64,000 bases of DNA from Candidatus Chlorobium masyuteum (GCF_011601315.1 NZ_JAAORA010000002.1:558001-622000); one strand, 5' to 3'. Shown: positions 18,236-27,169, numbered from the stretch's first letter. Notes: generated by a model not told the origin, from the letters alone. Program-made: numbers and translations.

Positions 18236-20485
18236 TCATCGGCGCTGTATATGATTGATGACCTCCGCCAGCCGGTCGATCTCCTCTTTGGTGTTGTAGA
18301 ATGCAAGTGAGGGGCGTATGGTGCCCTCCACTCCGAAGCGTCGCAGTGAGGGCTGTGTGCAGTGATGGCCGGTGCGTACGGCAATGCCCTCCTGGTCAAG
18401 CAGCTTTCCGACCTCTTCATTGGGAAGATTGTTCAGTACAAAGGAGAGAACTCCGACCTTGTTGCGCGCGGTACCGATCAAACGCAGTCCGGGAATTCCC
18501 TTGAGGCGTTCGGTTCCGTATTCGGTCAGCTCATGCTCGTAGCGGGCAATGTTTTCAAGGCCGATTTTACGCACGTAGTCAAGTGCCGCTCCGAGACCGA
18601 CAGCGTCACCGATTGAGGGAGTACCGGCTTCAAACTTTGCCGGCGGTTCGTTGTAGATGGTCTCTTCAAACCGTACATCCTGAATCATGTTGCCGCCGCC
18701 CTGCCATGGAGGCATGAGCTCAAGCAGCTCCCGTTTACCGTAAACAACACCAATACCGGTCGGCGCAAAAATTTTGTGGCCAGAGAAGACAAAGAAATCA
18801 GCATCGAGATCCTGCACGTTGACCGGAATATGTGCTACCGACTGGGCACCATCAATCAGCACTTTTGCGTCAAAGCGTTTGGCAAGCTGAATCATCTCCC
18901 TGACGGGCAGTATGGTTCCAAGGCCGTTTGATGCCTGGGTGAGCGAGACAAACTTTGTGCGCGGGCCGAGCAGCTTGGTATACTCTTCAAGGATAATCTC
19001 GCCCCGGTCGTTGACCGGTACAACCTTGATCCGTGCACCCCTTTCGTGAGCAACCATCTGCCAGGGAACAATATTGGCATGGTGCTCAAGGATGGAGAGC
19101 ACAATCTCGTCGCCCGGCTGGAGAAACTTGCGCCCCCAAGTCTGTGCCACCAGATTGATCCCTTCGGTGGTGCCCCGTACATAGATGATTTCCGAGGTTG
19201 AAGCAGCGCCTATAAACTGTCGGATCTTTTCACGGGCCCCCTCATAGGCATCGGTTGCTCTTGCGGCAAGTGTATGAGCTCCCCGGTGAATATTGGAGTT
19301 GTCGGTAGCATAGAAATGCGCAACGGCATTGATGACGCTCAGCGGCTTTTGGGTTGTGGCTGCATTGTCAAACCATACAAGCTGTTTGCCGTGAATTTTC
19401 TGATGCAGCACAGGAAAATTCTTCCGGATGGCTGCCACATTAAACCCTTCAGGAGTATGCACCGGAGCTTTGGGTTCACGCAGAAAATAGTAGGGATCAA
19501 CAAGCGAAGATTCCGGAATGCTGAATGGGAAACTGGTTGCATCCGGCAATGAAGAACCACTGTTCGGCCAGACTGGTGCCGGAGCTTTTCCTGGAAGTTC
19601 AGGCCGGGAAGCGGAGGTTGGGTTGACATTTGCCGGTATCCCTGCTTCCGGGATGTCGGGAAGAGCAGGAGAAGTAACTCCATTGGCACCGCGAAGCGAC
19701 TGAAAAACCAGTGAAAGATCAGGAGTCCCCTGTTCAAATTCGAAGTTCCGGTAGAGCTTTTCGGCGTAGCATTGACCCGCTGACGGGCCTCCGGAAGTTT
19801 CCGGTACTCCGGGAAATTGCTGCTGAGGCAGGTGGTCAGCAAAAGCCTCGGGGGTAACAGCCTGCGGGTTGACTTCCGTTCGAGGAGCAACTGCCGAGGT
19901 TGGATCCTGAGCAGCGGCAAGGAGCAAATTGAAGGAGAAATCATCCTCACCCGGAAGACCGCTGTTCAGCGTGGTGAAAAACGGGGCAATACTCTCCGGG
20001 CTGGTCTCAGCAAACCCGTCAGCACTCTCCGGTTTTGGAGGAAGAGTACGGCGTATAAACTGATCGAGTCCGTATGAGCCGTTACTGTTCTCTGAGTAGT
20101 TCTGCTGGTCGGTCAGCTTGTTGGCATGGTGTCCAAGCGGTTCCTCTTTTTTTGCCGGAGCAGGGGAGAGAAAATAGAGATCATGCTCTGGAGAGGGGAG
20201 GGCATCACCTTGAAAATACGGGATTTCCGGGTATGCCGGCAGCTCCTGCAGCTGCGAATTGTCGGGGAGGTGCACAGCCCCGTGATCAGAGGCCACCCCT
20301 GTTTTATTACTGAGGATTTCTGCATGTGAAGCGGGTGCCGTAGTGATATCGGTTTCATATTTCGGAACGCTTCCGGCCTCGGGAAGATCATTGAACAGCC
20401 TGCTGGCGATCTCTGCAATGAGTGTCGGGTTGATCGCTTCACTCTCGATTCCCGGAATGTATGGTTGTTCGTATTCTCTCGGCAT
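18236..20485 (-). CDS. SufS-type cysteine desulfurase with long disordered N-terminus (encapsulin cargo)
   Basis: The enzyme takes sulfur from L-cysteine as a protein persulfide, releasing alanine. The catalytic domain starts at about residue 348 (HTPEGFNVAAIRKNFPVL) and is complete: the His pair in LEHHANIVPWQ (468-469), the PLP lysine Lys571 in SGHKIF and the catalytic Cys709 in RTGHHC. The first ~345 residues are low-complexity, rich in Pro, Ser, Glu and Ala, with recurring short hydrophobic Pro motifs (YEQPYIPGIE, LPAYPEIPYF, IPEAGIP, FPFSIPESS). A SufS with an unstructured N-terminal extension beside a family 2 encapsulin gene is the known pattern of encapsulin cargo, where the extension directs loading. 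It begins 70 nt after the shell gene, with copy 2 of the element just after its stop. Confidence 0.93.
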   Translation of the reverse strand: MPREYEQPYIPGIESEAINPTLIAEIASRLFNDLPEAGSVPKYETDITTAPASHAEILSNKTGVASDHGAVHLPDNSQLQELPAYPEIPYFQGDALPSPEHDLYFLSPAPAKKEEPLGHHANKLTDQQNYSENSNGSYGLDQFIRRTLPPKPESADGFAETSPESIAPFFTTLNSGLPGEDDFSFNLLLAAAQDPTSAVAPRTEVNPQAVTPEAFADHLPQQQFPGVPETSGGPSAGQCYAEKLYRNFEFEQGTPDLSLVFQSLRGANGVTSPALPDIPEAGIPANVNPTSASRPELPGKAPAPVWPNSGSSLPDATSFPFSIPESSLVDPYYFLREPKAPVHTPEGFNVAAIRKNFPVLHQKIHGKQLVWFDNAATTQKPLSVINAVAHFYATDNSNIHRGAHTLAARATDAYEGAREKIRQFIGAASTSEIIYVRGTTEGINLVAQTWGRKFLQPGDEIVLSILEHHANIVPWQMVAHERGARIKVVPVNDRGEIILEEYTKLLGPRTKFVSLTQASNGLGTILPVREMIQLAKRFDAKVLIDGAQSVAHIPVNVQDLDADFFVFSGHKIFAPTGIGVVYGKRELLELMPPWQGGGNMIQDVRFEETIYNEPPAKFEAGTPSIGDAVGLGAALDYVRKIGLENIARYEHELTEYGTERLKGIPGLRLIGTARNKVGVLSFVLNNLPNEEVGKLLDQEGIAVRTGHHCTQPSLRRFGVEGTIRPSLAFYNTKEEIDRLAEVINHIQRR

Positions 20486-20555
20486 AAATCATTTGGTAAT
20501 CCATACCGGTCAGGATTTTCAGCTCCTGACTGGTATGGTGGTTTTTCGGTTCCCT

Positions 20556-22013
20556 TTACTTGGTTTTGGCTGCTGTTTTGCGATGCTCGTAATCGTGATA
20601 GTAGCCGACTTCGACATTTTCAAGTACGGCAAGTGCATCATCGGTCAGCACAGCCAGTGAGGAGTAAAGGGTCAGGAGATAGGATGCGACCCCAAGCTTG
20701 TCGAGACCCATCAGTCTTGCCGAGAGGCTCGGGCTGATCTCTCCGGGAATACCGGCCTGATGCAGACCCACCACACCCTGCTCATTTTCACCGACACGAA
20801 GCAGAATGATATTTGTGGTGCCATGACCCGATTTGTTGTTTTTGTTGATTTCAAGTTTGTCGCTCGGAATAAGCGGAACACCCCGCCAGGTCAGAACCGG
20901 CGTTCCGAAAAGGTTGATAGTGGCAGGAGGAACACCGCGCCAGGTGCACTCCCGTTCGAAAGCCGCGATGGCTTTTGGATGCGCGATAAAGAAAGCCGGT
21001 TTTTTCCACACCTTTGTCAAGAGATCGTCAAGGTCATCAGGTGTCGGTGTGCCATAGCGGGTGCTGATACGCTGTCCGGGATCAACGGAGTAGAGTAGAC
21101 CGAACTCGCGGTTATTGATAAACTCCCACTCCTGACGCTCCTTGATACCCTCGATCGTCAGGCGCATCTGTTGCTCTATCTGATTGTAGGGCTCATTGTA
21201 GAGGTCGGAAACCCTTGTATGAACGCGGACTACAGTCTGAATTGCCTGTAGCGAGTACTCGCGGGGCTTGTTTGTATAGTCTACATAGGTTTCAGGGATC
21301 TCGACATCTTCAGCAAAACCAGCGACAAGGTCGATATGCTTTTCACCATGCGTGTTGACGGTGGAGCGGATTTTAAGGTACTCGGCAACGGTTTTCTGGA
21401 AGGACTCCTTCAGGGAAGGGGACTGGCGGAAGAGTTTTTCAATATCGACACTCGAAAGAGAGAAAAACGAGCCGGGAGTGATGGTCCGGATGGTAACCGA
21501 AGAGGGTTTATCGGAGACCAGATCCTCGGCTCCGAAGTACTCACCCTCAGAAAGTAGTGCGATTCGCAGCTCTTCGCCATGGAGCCCCTTGCTTAATATC
21601 TCTACCTGGCCATGCGCGATGATGAAGAGTTTATGGCGGTCTTCACCTTCAAGAATGAGGGTACTGCCAAGTTCCGCCTCTTCAAGCACAAACTTTTTGG
21701 CGATCTGGCTGATGATATCATCTTCAAAGGATGCAAAGAGGGGAATGCTTTTAAGGGCTTCAGGTTTGAACGAGGCGATTCCTTCCTGAAAGTTGATACC
21801 GATCCGTTCCGGTTTCTGCAGTTCTATTTTGGTGCGGTTTACCCGGTACGTACCGGATGAGACATGCACCCACGGGAGCAGCTTCAACAGCCACCTCGGG
21901 GTGATTGACATCATCTGTGGAACGGTTTTGGTCGTGTTCGCCAGATTTCTTGCTACAGTAGTGGTTACACTGCGCTGTAAATGACTGTTCGATTCCCGTT
22001 GTGCGTTTGACAT
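20556..22013 (-). CDS. Family 2B encapsulin shell protein with inserted cyclic-nucleotide-binding domain
   Basis: This HK97-fold protein (485 residues) would self-assemble into a protein nanocompartment around the cysteine desulfurase encoded next to it. Residues 1-85 form the N-terminal arm with the family motif WLLKLLPWVHVSSGTYRVNR (about 41-60). Residues ~86-215 are a CRP/cNMP-type beta-roll (PLFASFEDDIISQIAKKF, GEEL, GEYFGAEDL), the insertion that defines family 2B. Residues ~225-485 are the encapsulin P/A-domains (YSLQAIQTVVRVHTRVSDLY, QEWEFINNREFGLL, PAFFIAHPKAIAAFERECTWRG, and the C-terminal GVASYLLTLYSSLAVLTDDALAVLENV). The phosphate-binding cassette appears to lack the usual arginine (KPSSVTIRT). 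Neighbours SAT and CysK fit known family 2 operons. Confidence 0.93.
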   Translation of the reverse strand: MSNAQRESNSHLQRSVTTTVARNLANTTKTVPQMMSITPRWLLKLLPWVHVSSGTYRVNRTKIELQKPERIGINFQEGIASFKPEALKSIPLFASFEDDIISQIAKKFVLEEAELGSTLILEGEDRHKLFIIAHGQVEILSKGLHGEELRIALLSEGEYFGAEDLVSDKPSSVTIRTITPGSFFSLSSVDIEKLFRQSPSLKESFQKTVAEYLKIRSTVNTHGEKHIDLVAGFAEDVEIPETYVDYTNKPREYSLQAIQTVVRVHTRVSDLYNEPYNQIEQQMRLTIEGIKERQEWEFINNREFGLLYSVDPGQRISTRYGTPTPDDLDDLLTKVWKKPAFFIAHPKAIAAFERECTWRGVPPATINLFGTPVLTWRGVPLIPSDKLEINKNNKSGHGTTNIILLRVGENEQGVVGLHQAGIPGEISPSLSARLMGLDKLGVASYLLTLYSSLAVLTDDALAVLENVEVGYYHDYEHRKTAAKTK

Positions 22014-22080
22014 GAGTTGTATGCTGGTTTAAGAGTGTAAGAGGGTTAGTCTGACTGTTTAATACCGGGTTATGCTCAGC

Positions 22081-22992
22081 CTAAATGCCGCCGCCGTCCG
22101 TAAAGCTGCTTTCAACGGCTTTCTGCTGCAGTACCCTTGAGTTTGGCGGTAGACTTTTTGTCTGCCAGACATTGCCTCCGATAATGGAGTTTTTGCCGAT
22201 GGTTATTCTTCCAAGGACGTTGGCATTGGAGTAGATGACGACATTGTCCTCGATAATCGGATGACGGGGAACATTCTTTGCAGGATTTCCGTCGTTGTCG
22301 AGCGTGAATTTTTTTGCCCCAAGGGTTACCCCCTGGTAGAGCCGTACATGGTTGCCGATAATGCAGGTCTCTCCGATCACGACACCGGTTCCGTGATCAA
22401 TGCAGAAATATTCGCCGATATGGGCACCCGGATGTATGTCTATACCGGTTTCCGAATGAGACATTTCGGAGATGATTCTCGGAATAAGCGGTACACCGAG
22501 CGAGAGCAGTGTATGTGCTGCGCGGTAATTGATCATGGCCCGGATAGAGGGATAGCAGAAGATGATTTCACCATAGTTTTTGGCGGCAGGATCACCATCA
22601 AAGATAGCTCTGACATCAGTGCACAATTTCCTCCGTATTTCCGGCAGAATTCCGATAAACTGCTCTGCAACTCCCTCGGAATTTTCACCGGAGTCAGCAG
22701 TGTGATTGTTCTCGTGGTTGAACTGCTGAACACTTCGGATCTGCTCTGCAAGCAGCAGGTAGAGCTTTTCCACACGAACGCCAAGGATGTGGGGAAGAGA
22801 GTTCTGTCGCTGAATCGGCTCCCCGAAATAGCCGGGGAAGAGAATAGAACGGAGCAATTCAACGATCGCCTTGAGCTTTTCAATCGATGGATGCAGCCGC
22901 TCATGATCGGGCAGAAAATCACATGCAGCACCACCGGAAACGGCTAAAAGCTGTATGGTGTTCTCAATGATACTGCTGCTTTTTGTTTCCAT
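22081..22992 (-). CDS. Serine O-acetyltransferase
   Basis: Serine acetyltransferase makes O-acetylserine from serine and acetyl-CoA, the substrate of CysK. The C-terminal half is the left-handed beta-helix of hexapeptide repeats: GIDIHPGAHIGEYFCIDHGTGVVIG, LYQGVTLGA, RHPIIEDNVVIYSNANVLGRITIG. The N-terminal ~160 residues are longer than in E. coli CysE and match the EpsC-like enzymes found in family 2 encapsulin operons. The 303-residue protein starts at 22992 and ends 67 nt before the encapsulin gene. In characterised systems the CysE C-terminal tail binds CysK; whether this one does is unknown. Confidence 0.93.
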   Translation of the reverse strand: METKSSSIIENTIQLLAVSGGAACDFLPDHERLHPSIEKLKAIVELLRSILFPGYFGEPIQRQNSLPHILGVRVEKLYLLLAEQIRSVQQFNHENNHTADSGENSEGVAEQFIGILPEIRRKLCTDVRAIFDGDPAAKNYGEIIFCYPSIRAMINYRAAHTLLSLGVPLIPRIISEMSHSETGIDIHPGAHIGEYFCIDHGTGVVIGETCIIGNHVRLYQGVTLGAKKFTLDNDGNPAKNVPRHPIIEDNVVIYSNANVLGRITIGKNSIIGGNVWQTKSLPPNSRVLQQKAVESSFTDGGGI

Positions 22993-23146
22993 GATTACCC
23001 ATCTCCCCGAGCCGGATGCTTTTCCGGATAGTTCATTGTATTTGAAAAATTGATGTCATCGGGATCGGACGGCAGGAGGAAATCCGATCTCCTGCCGCAA
23101 ATCCTTCTCTGTTGATGCCCCTGAGAGAGCAGCAAGAGATTTATGC

Positions 23147-24100
23147 TCATATATTGACCTGCTCTGGTTCAAACTGGTAGAGAAGGGTTGAGAGGTAGCG
23201 TTCGCCGGTATCAGGAAGGATAACGACAATCTTTTTACCCTTGTTCTCCTCACGCTGAGCAAGTTGCAGAGCCGCGTATGCCGCAGCTCCCGATGAGATA
23301 CCGACAATGAGTCCTTCCGTTCTGGCCAGAACCCGTCCTGTACGCAGAGCATCCTCGTTCTTTACCTGGATGATCTCGTCAATAATACCGGTATTGAGGA
23401 TGTCAGGAATAAAACCGGCACCGATACCCTGTATTTTGTGCGGTCCGGGTTTTCCTCCTGAAATGACCGGAGAGTCAAATGGCTCAACGGCAACAATTTT
23501 TACACCGGGGTTCCGCTGCTTCAGCACCTCACCGACACCGGTGATCGTGCCGCCGGTACCTACACCGCTGACAAAGATATCGACCTTGCCATCGGTGTCA
23601 TTCCAGATCTCTTCGGCTGTGGTTCTGCGGTGGATATCAGGATTGGCCGGGTTCTTGAACTGCTGGGGGAGAAAGGAGTTTGTATATTCCGAGTGAAGTT
23701 CTTCAGCCTTTCTGATGGCACCGGGCATACCTTCCGGTCCTGGAGTAAGAACCAGTTCGGCTCCAAGAGCCTTGAGCAGGTTGCGTCGTTCAATACTCAT
23801 GGTTTCAGGCATGGTGAGAATAAGGCGGTACCCTTTGGCCGCGGCAATGAATGCCAGTGCAATACCGGTATTACCGCTGGTCGGTTCAATGATGACGGTA
23901 TCCTTGTTGAGCAGACCCTTTTTCTCGGCATCCTCGATCATGGAAAAACCGATACGGTCCTTGACACTGCCGCCGGGATTGAAGTATTCAAGTTTGGCGA
24001 TGATTGAGCCAACAGCCTCATGTTCAAGTGCGAAATTACCCAGTTCAAGCAGAGGGGTGTTACCGATCAGGTCGGTCAGTTTTTTTGCAATACGTCCCAT
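23147..24100 (-). CDS. cysK: Cysteine synthase (O-acetylserine sulfhydrylase)
   Basis: CysK condenses O-acetylserine with sulfide to give cysteine and acetate, a direct way to assimilate the sulfide that green sulfur bacteria oxidise. The 317-residue PLP enzyme has its lysine at residue 47 ([10 protein letters not shown]), the substrate loop [10 protein letters not shown], the phosphate-binding [14 protein letters not shown] and C-terminal [14 protein letters not shown]. It lies 110 nt after the regulator gene and 154 nt before the acetyltransferase, in the same direction, so that substrate maker and user are neighbours. Confidence 0.96.
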   Translation of the reverse strand: MGRIAKKLTDLIGNTPLLELGNFALEHEAVGSIIAKLEYFNPGGSVKDRIGFSMIEDAEKKGLLNKDTVIIEPTSGNTGIALAFIAAAKGYRLILTMPETMSIERRNLLKALGAELVLTPGPEGMPGAIRKAEELHSEYTNSFLPQQFKNPANPDIHRRTTAEEIWNDTDGKVDIFVSGVGTGGTITGVGEVLKQRNPGVKIVAVEPFDSPVISGGKPGPHKIQGIGAGFIPDILNTGIIDEIIQVKNEDALRTGRVLARTEGLIVGISSGAAAYAALQLAQREENKGKKIVVILPDTGERYLSTLLYQFEPEQVNI

Positions 24101-24210
24101 GGATGTTGATTGTTTAAGTTTTTAAGGATGGTTTAAGATCAAAAATATGCCTCGTTTTGTAAATCCCCTGTAAAGGGCATCTTTTATACCGCAAACATGG
24201 TATATGCGTA

Positions 24211-24864
24211 TCAAATGTGGTATTCAATATTGTCAATCAATCCGGCTTTAATGGCATACATCATGAGCTCCGGACTGCTTGAAACGCTCAGTTTCCGGAA
24301 AATGTTTTTTCTGTGCGTCATGACCGTATGGAAGCTGATATGTTTTTTGACTGCTATCTCTTTTGTTGACAAGCCTGCGGCAATTAGACGGACGATTTCA
24401 ATTTCTGATGTTGTCAGGAGGCTCGCATCTTCCATCGGCCCATCCTTTTTCAAAAGAATATCAAGCACGTCACCGGAATAGTATTTTTTCCCTTTTAATG
24501 CCGCTTCAATAGCATGAAAAAGCTCATCGCCATCATCCGTTTTCAGTACAATATTTTTAATGCCGCTGTCGTTCAGCTCCTTGATCTTGATGTGCGTTAT
24601 TGCGTTGGTCAATATGATTATTCCCATATCAGGGTAGTGCTTTCTTATCTCGCCGAGATCGTCGATTGAATCAAAATCGAAAAGCGTGTAATCCGTAATG
24701 ACCAGCGAGATCTTCTCCTGCTGCAGATACTGCATGAGACCGGCCTTGGTTGAAACAAGGTGTACCACCTGGTAAAGCGGAGAGAGAATTGACTTGAGTG
24801 CTTCGTTCGTTAAAAACTGGGTATCAGCAACTACAAGAGAGATATTTCTTTTATGATTGTTCAT
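24211..24864 (-). CDS. LuxR/NarL-type response regulator
   Basis: This 217-residue DNA-binding regulator has an N-terminal receiver-like domain with the probable phosphorylation site Asp58 in LVITDYTLF. Its C-terminal LuxR helix-turn-helix has the recognition segment STKEIAVKKHISFHTVMTHRKNIFRKL. The first acidic pair of a receiver is reduced to a single Asp (VVADTQFL), so phosphorylation may be atypical. No histidine kinase gene adjoins it. It begins 2 nt after the HPr-like gene, so the two are translationally coupled. Its place inside the cysteine block suggests it regulates sulfur or cysteine genes, but this is inference. Confidence 0.88.
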   Translation of the reverse strand: MNNHKRNISLVVADTQFLTNEALKSILSPLYQVVHLVSTKAGLMQYLQQEKISLVITDYTLFDFDSIDDLGEIRKHYPDMGIIILTNAITHIKIKELNDSGIKNIVLKTDDGDELFHAIEAALKGKKYYSGDVLDILLKKDGPMEDASLLTTSEIEIVRLIAAGLSTKEIAVKKHISFHTVMTHRKNIFRKLSVSSSPELMMYAIKAGLIDNIEYHI

Positions 24865-24866
24865 GG

Positions 24867-25133
24867 TCAGATACCTGCCCCGTTTTCAAAAACCTCTTCT
24901 ATCATTGCAAGAGCTCTGCTTCCGTTCCGGCCTTCAGCTGTTACCTTGAGCTTTGTTCCTGAAATTGCGCAAAGGGTGAGCATCTCAAGTAAAGATTCAG
25001 CGCTGGCTGTTTCACCATTTTTTTTCTCAAGCAAAATGGAGCACTGCTGTTCCCTGGAAATCCTGACGATTTTTGCAGCAGCCCTGAAATGGAGGCCGTG
25101 AGGAGTTTTTACTGTGAGATGCTTGTTCACCAT
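24867..25133 (-). CDS. HPr-family phosphocarrier protein
   Basis: This small (88-residue) HPr-like protein keeps the phosphorylatable His15 (HGLHFRAA) and a serine at the regulatory position (Ser47 in AESLLEML). HPr carries phosphate from PTS enzyme I, or is a partner in nitrogen-PTS regulation. No enzyme I or sugar permease gene is in this window, so a regulatory rather than a transport role is more likely. The gene is wedged between metY (42 nt) and the LuxR-type regulator (2 nt), an unusual setting. Its function with the regulator is not known to me. Confidence 0.9.
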   Translation of the reverse strand: MVNKHLTVKTPHGLHFRAAAKIVRISREQQCSILLEKKNGETASAESLLEMLTLCAISGTKLKVTAEGRNGSRALAMIEEVFENGAGI

Positions 25134-25175
25134 GGTTGTGTTGTTAATAAATAGATTTATAGAGCTGCCCGGGAT

Positions 25176-26507
25176 TTATTTCTTGATCAGCTTCGACAAC
25201 CACCCCTGTTTTTGCGACTCCTCTGTGTGCAGCACTTCATCAAGAGCCTCAATCAGATCATCAGGATGTTCAAGGCCGATGGAGAGGCGGATCAGGTCGG
25301 GTGATAGACCGCTCTCAAGCTGCTGTTCTGCAGACAATTGGCTGTGTGAGGTGCTTGCCGGGTGGAGGATCAGGCTTTTGGCATCACCGACATTGGCGAG
25401 ATGAGAGAAGAGCTTGATGGAGTCGATGATTTTTACAGCGGCATCATATCCCCCTTTAACACCAAACACCACGACACCGCCGAATCCGTTTTTAAGGTCC
25501 CGTGAGGCGAGAGGGTAGGATGGGTCGTTTTTAAGGCCGGGATAACGTACCCATGCCACTTCCGGATGCGCGGAAAGGTATTCAGCAACCTTGAGTGCAT
25601 TTTCACTGTGACGGACCATTCTGACGGGCAGGGTTTCGATACCCTGAAGAAAGATCCATGAATTATCGGGTGAAATGCTTGCGCCAAGATTTCTGAGCGG
25701 AACCGTGCGCACTCTCAGGGCAAATGCTATCGGTGCCAGTGGTTCCGGAAGGTCAATGCCCCAGCGAAGTCCGTGATAGTTCTTGTCCGGTTCGGTAAAG
25801 AGCGGGTGCTTTCCTCCCTTCCAGTTGAAACGCCCGGCATCGGTAACAATACCGCCGATTCCTGTTCCGTGGCCACCAAGCCATTTGGTGAGAGAGTTTA
25901 TGACAATGTCAGCTCCCAGATCAATAGTTTTGAGCAGATAGGGGGTAGTGAAGGTTGCATCGACAATCAGCGGCAGGCCGTTTCTGTGAGCCACTTCGGC
26001 AATTGCTTTAACATCGCTGTAATCAAGGACGGGATTGCCGATGGTTTCAATATAGAGTGCTCTTGTTTTTTCAGTTATCGCGCGCTCGAAATTGGCAGGG
26101 TCTTTCGGGTCGACAAATTTTACGGTAATTCCCAGTTTTGGGAGAATCGCATCGAACTGGGTGTAAGTGCCTCCGTAGAGATTGTTTGCCGATACAATCT
26201 CATCCCCGGCTTCGGCAATGGTGATGATCGTGTTGAAAATTGCTGCGGTGCCTGATGCGAGAGCTACAGATGCAGCGCCGCCTTCAAGCTGTGTAACCCG
26301 CTGTTCAAGCACATCGGTTGTCGGGTTCATCAGTCGGGTGTAGATGTTGCCCAACTCTTTCAGGGCAAAGAGGTTTGCTGCGTGCTCAGTGTTCTTGAAG
26401 AGATAGGAGCTGGTACGGTAGACAGGAACTCCTCTCGACTGGGTAGCATCAACACTCTGGCCTGCATGCAGGGCGAGTGTTTCAAAACGGTAGTTGGGTG
26501 TACTCAT
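25176..26507 (-). CDS. metY: O-acetylhomoserine sulfhydrylase
   Basis: MetY makes homocysteine directly from O-acetylhomoserine and sulfide, the direct sulfhydrylation route to methionine. The 443-residue length (longer than the ~385 of MetB/CGL) and signatures point to MetY: FETLALHAGQ at the start, YTRLMNPTTDVLEQRV, NNLYGGTYTQFD, the PLP lysine in INSLTKWLGGHGTGIGG, and the C-terminal LIRLSIGLEHPDDLI. It follows DUF4395 by 61 nt and precedes the HPr-like gene by 42 nt, so it should be controlled by the cysteine-leader attenuator at 27095-27265. Confidence 0.94.
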   Translation of the reverse strand: MSTPNYRFETLALHAGQSVDATQSRGVPVYRTSSYLFKNTEHAANLFALKELGNIYTRLMNPTTDVLEQRVTQLEGGAASVALASGTAAIFNTIITIAEAGDEIVSANNLYGGTYTQFDAILPKLGITVKFVDPKDPANFERAITEKTRALYIETIGNPVLDYSDVKAIAEVAHRNGLPLIVDATFTTPYLLKTIDLGADIVINSLTKWLGGHGTGIGGIVTDAGRFNWKGGKHPLFTEPDKNYHGLRWGIDLPEPLAPIAFALRVRTVPLRNLGASISPDNSWIFLQGIETLPVRMVRHSENALKVAEYLSAHPEVAWVRYPGLKNDPSYPLASRDLKNGFGGVVVFGVKGGYDAAVKIIDSIKLFSHLANVGDAKSLILHPASTSHSQLSAEQQLESGLSPDLIRLSIGLEHPDDLIEALDEVLHTEESQKQGWLSKLIKK

Positions 26508-26568
26508 GGTGATTGTTTTTTATTGTTCTTTTTTTATTAATACGTTAGCCTCATTTGTTTCAACAGAA

Positions 26569-27054
26569 TCAGTTTTTACCTTCATCAGCCCGGGATATAC
26601 CGAACAGTTTGAAGCGCTGCAGGTTGAACTGATAGAATAAGTAGCAGCCGAAGCAGAACCCCCCGAGGGCTACTGCCGCAGCCACAGCAACAAATCCTGA
26701 AAGAATCCATCCTGTCAGGTCAGCACCAAGAAGGAATGCAATCTGGGCACTTCCAAGCAATATTGCCGCTATGGAGTTATTGAAGCGCATCAGTTTCGGA
26801 TCTTCCGTTTTAGCGCTCTTGTTTTGTTCTGCAAAAATTCTCGATCCGATAATGAAAATCAGGCTTCCTTTCTGCCCAAACACTACAGCGCCGAGAATGA
26901 TAACAAAGAGCAGTGTGGTGATAACCGGCTGCTGAGCGAGAATGGCGGTCACAATACCCGTGAGCAGCACAACCCGGTTCAGTTTCACAATTGGAAGAGG
27001 TATTCCTGTGCACACTTTTGTTGCAGCAGTGTTTGACGGGGATAAATTGGACAT
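26569..27054 (-). CDS. DUF4395 family membrane protein
   Basis: This 161-residue (from ATG 27054) inner-membrane protein has four or so hydrophobic helices and one Cys near the N-terminus in CTGIPLPIVKLNRVVLLTG, the recognisable start of DUF4395. Two further cysteines lie in a late helix (GGFCFGCYLFYQF). DUF4395 genes are often found with rhodanese, thioredoxin or sulfur-assimilation genes, and one lies in a cysteine-attenuated operon in mycobacteria; a role in moving a sulfur species across the membrane is speculation. The frame is open upstream to 27096, but the ATG at 27054 matches the family. It is the first structural gene after the poly-cysteine leader and its terminator. Confidence 0.85.
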   Translation of the reverse strand: MSNLSPSNTAATKVCTGIPLPIVKLNRVVLLTGIVTAILAQQPVITTLLFVIILGAVVFGQKGSLIFIIGSRIFAEQNKSAKTEDPKLMRFNNSIAAILLGSAQIAFLLGADLTGWILSGFVAVAAAVALGGFCFGCYLFYQFNLQRFKLFGISRADEGKN

Positions 27055-27094
27055 GGTTGTTTGTTTTTTTTCGATTGTAAAAAAGTCGGGTGAC

Positions 27095-27131
27095 AATAAA
27101 AAAAGCCGGTACTGACAGTCAGTACCGGCTT
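27095..27131 (-). promoter_or_regulatory. Attenuator-type intrinsic terminator between Cys leader and DUF4395
   Basis: On the minus strand a near-perfect palindrome (AAGCCGGTACTGAC at 27103-27116 on plus, GTCAGTACCGGCTT at 27118-27131) is followed by seven T and then ATTG. It lies between the leader peptide stop codon (27170) and the DUF4395 start (27054), the position of an attenuator. Its top strand repeats 8 bases (27115-27122) that are complementary to a stretch of the leader just after the Cys codons (27205-27212). A further 6 (27123-27128) are complementary to 27182-27187, allowing an alternative antiterminator fold. Confidence 0.8.
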
Positions 27132-27169
27132 ATAATTCGAGTGTATGCACTTCATGAAATCATGTTGGG

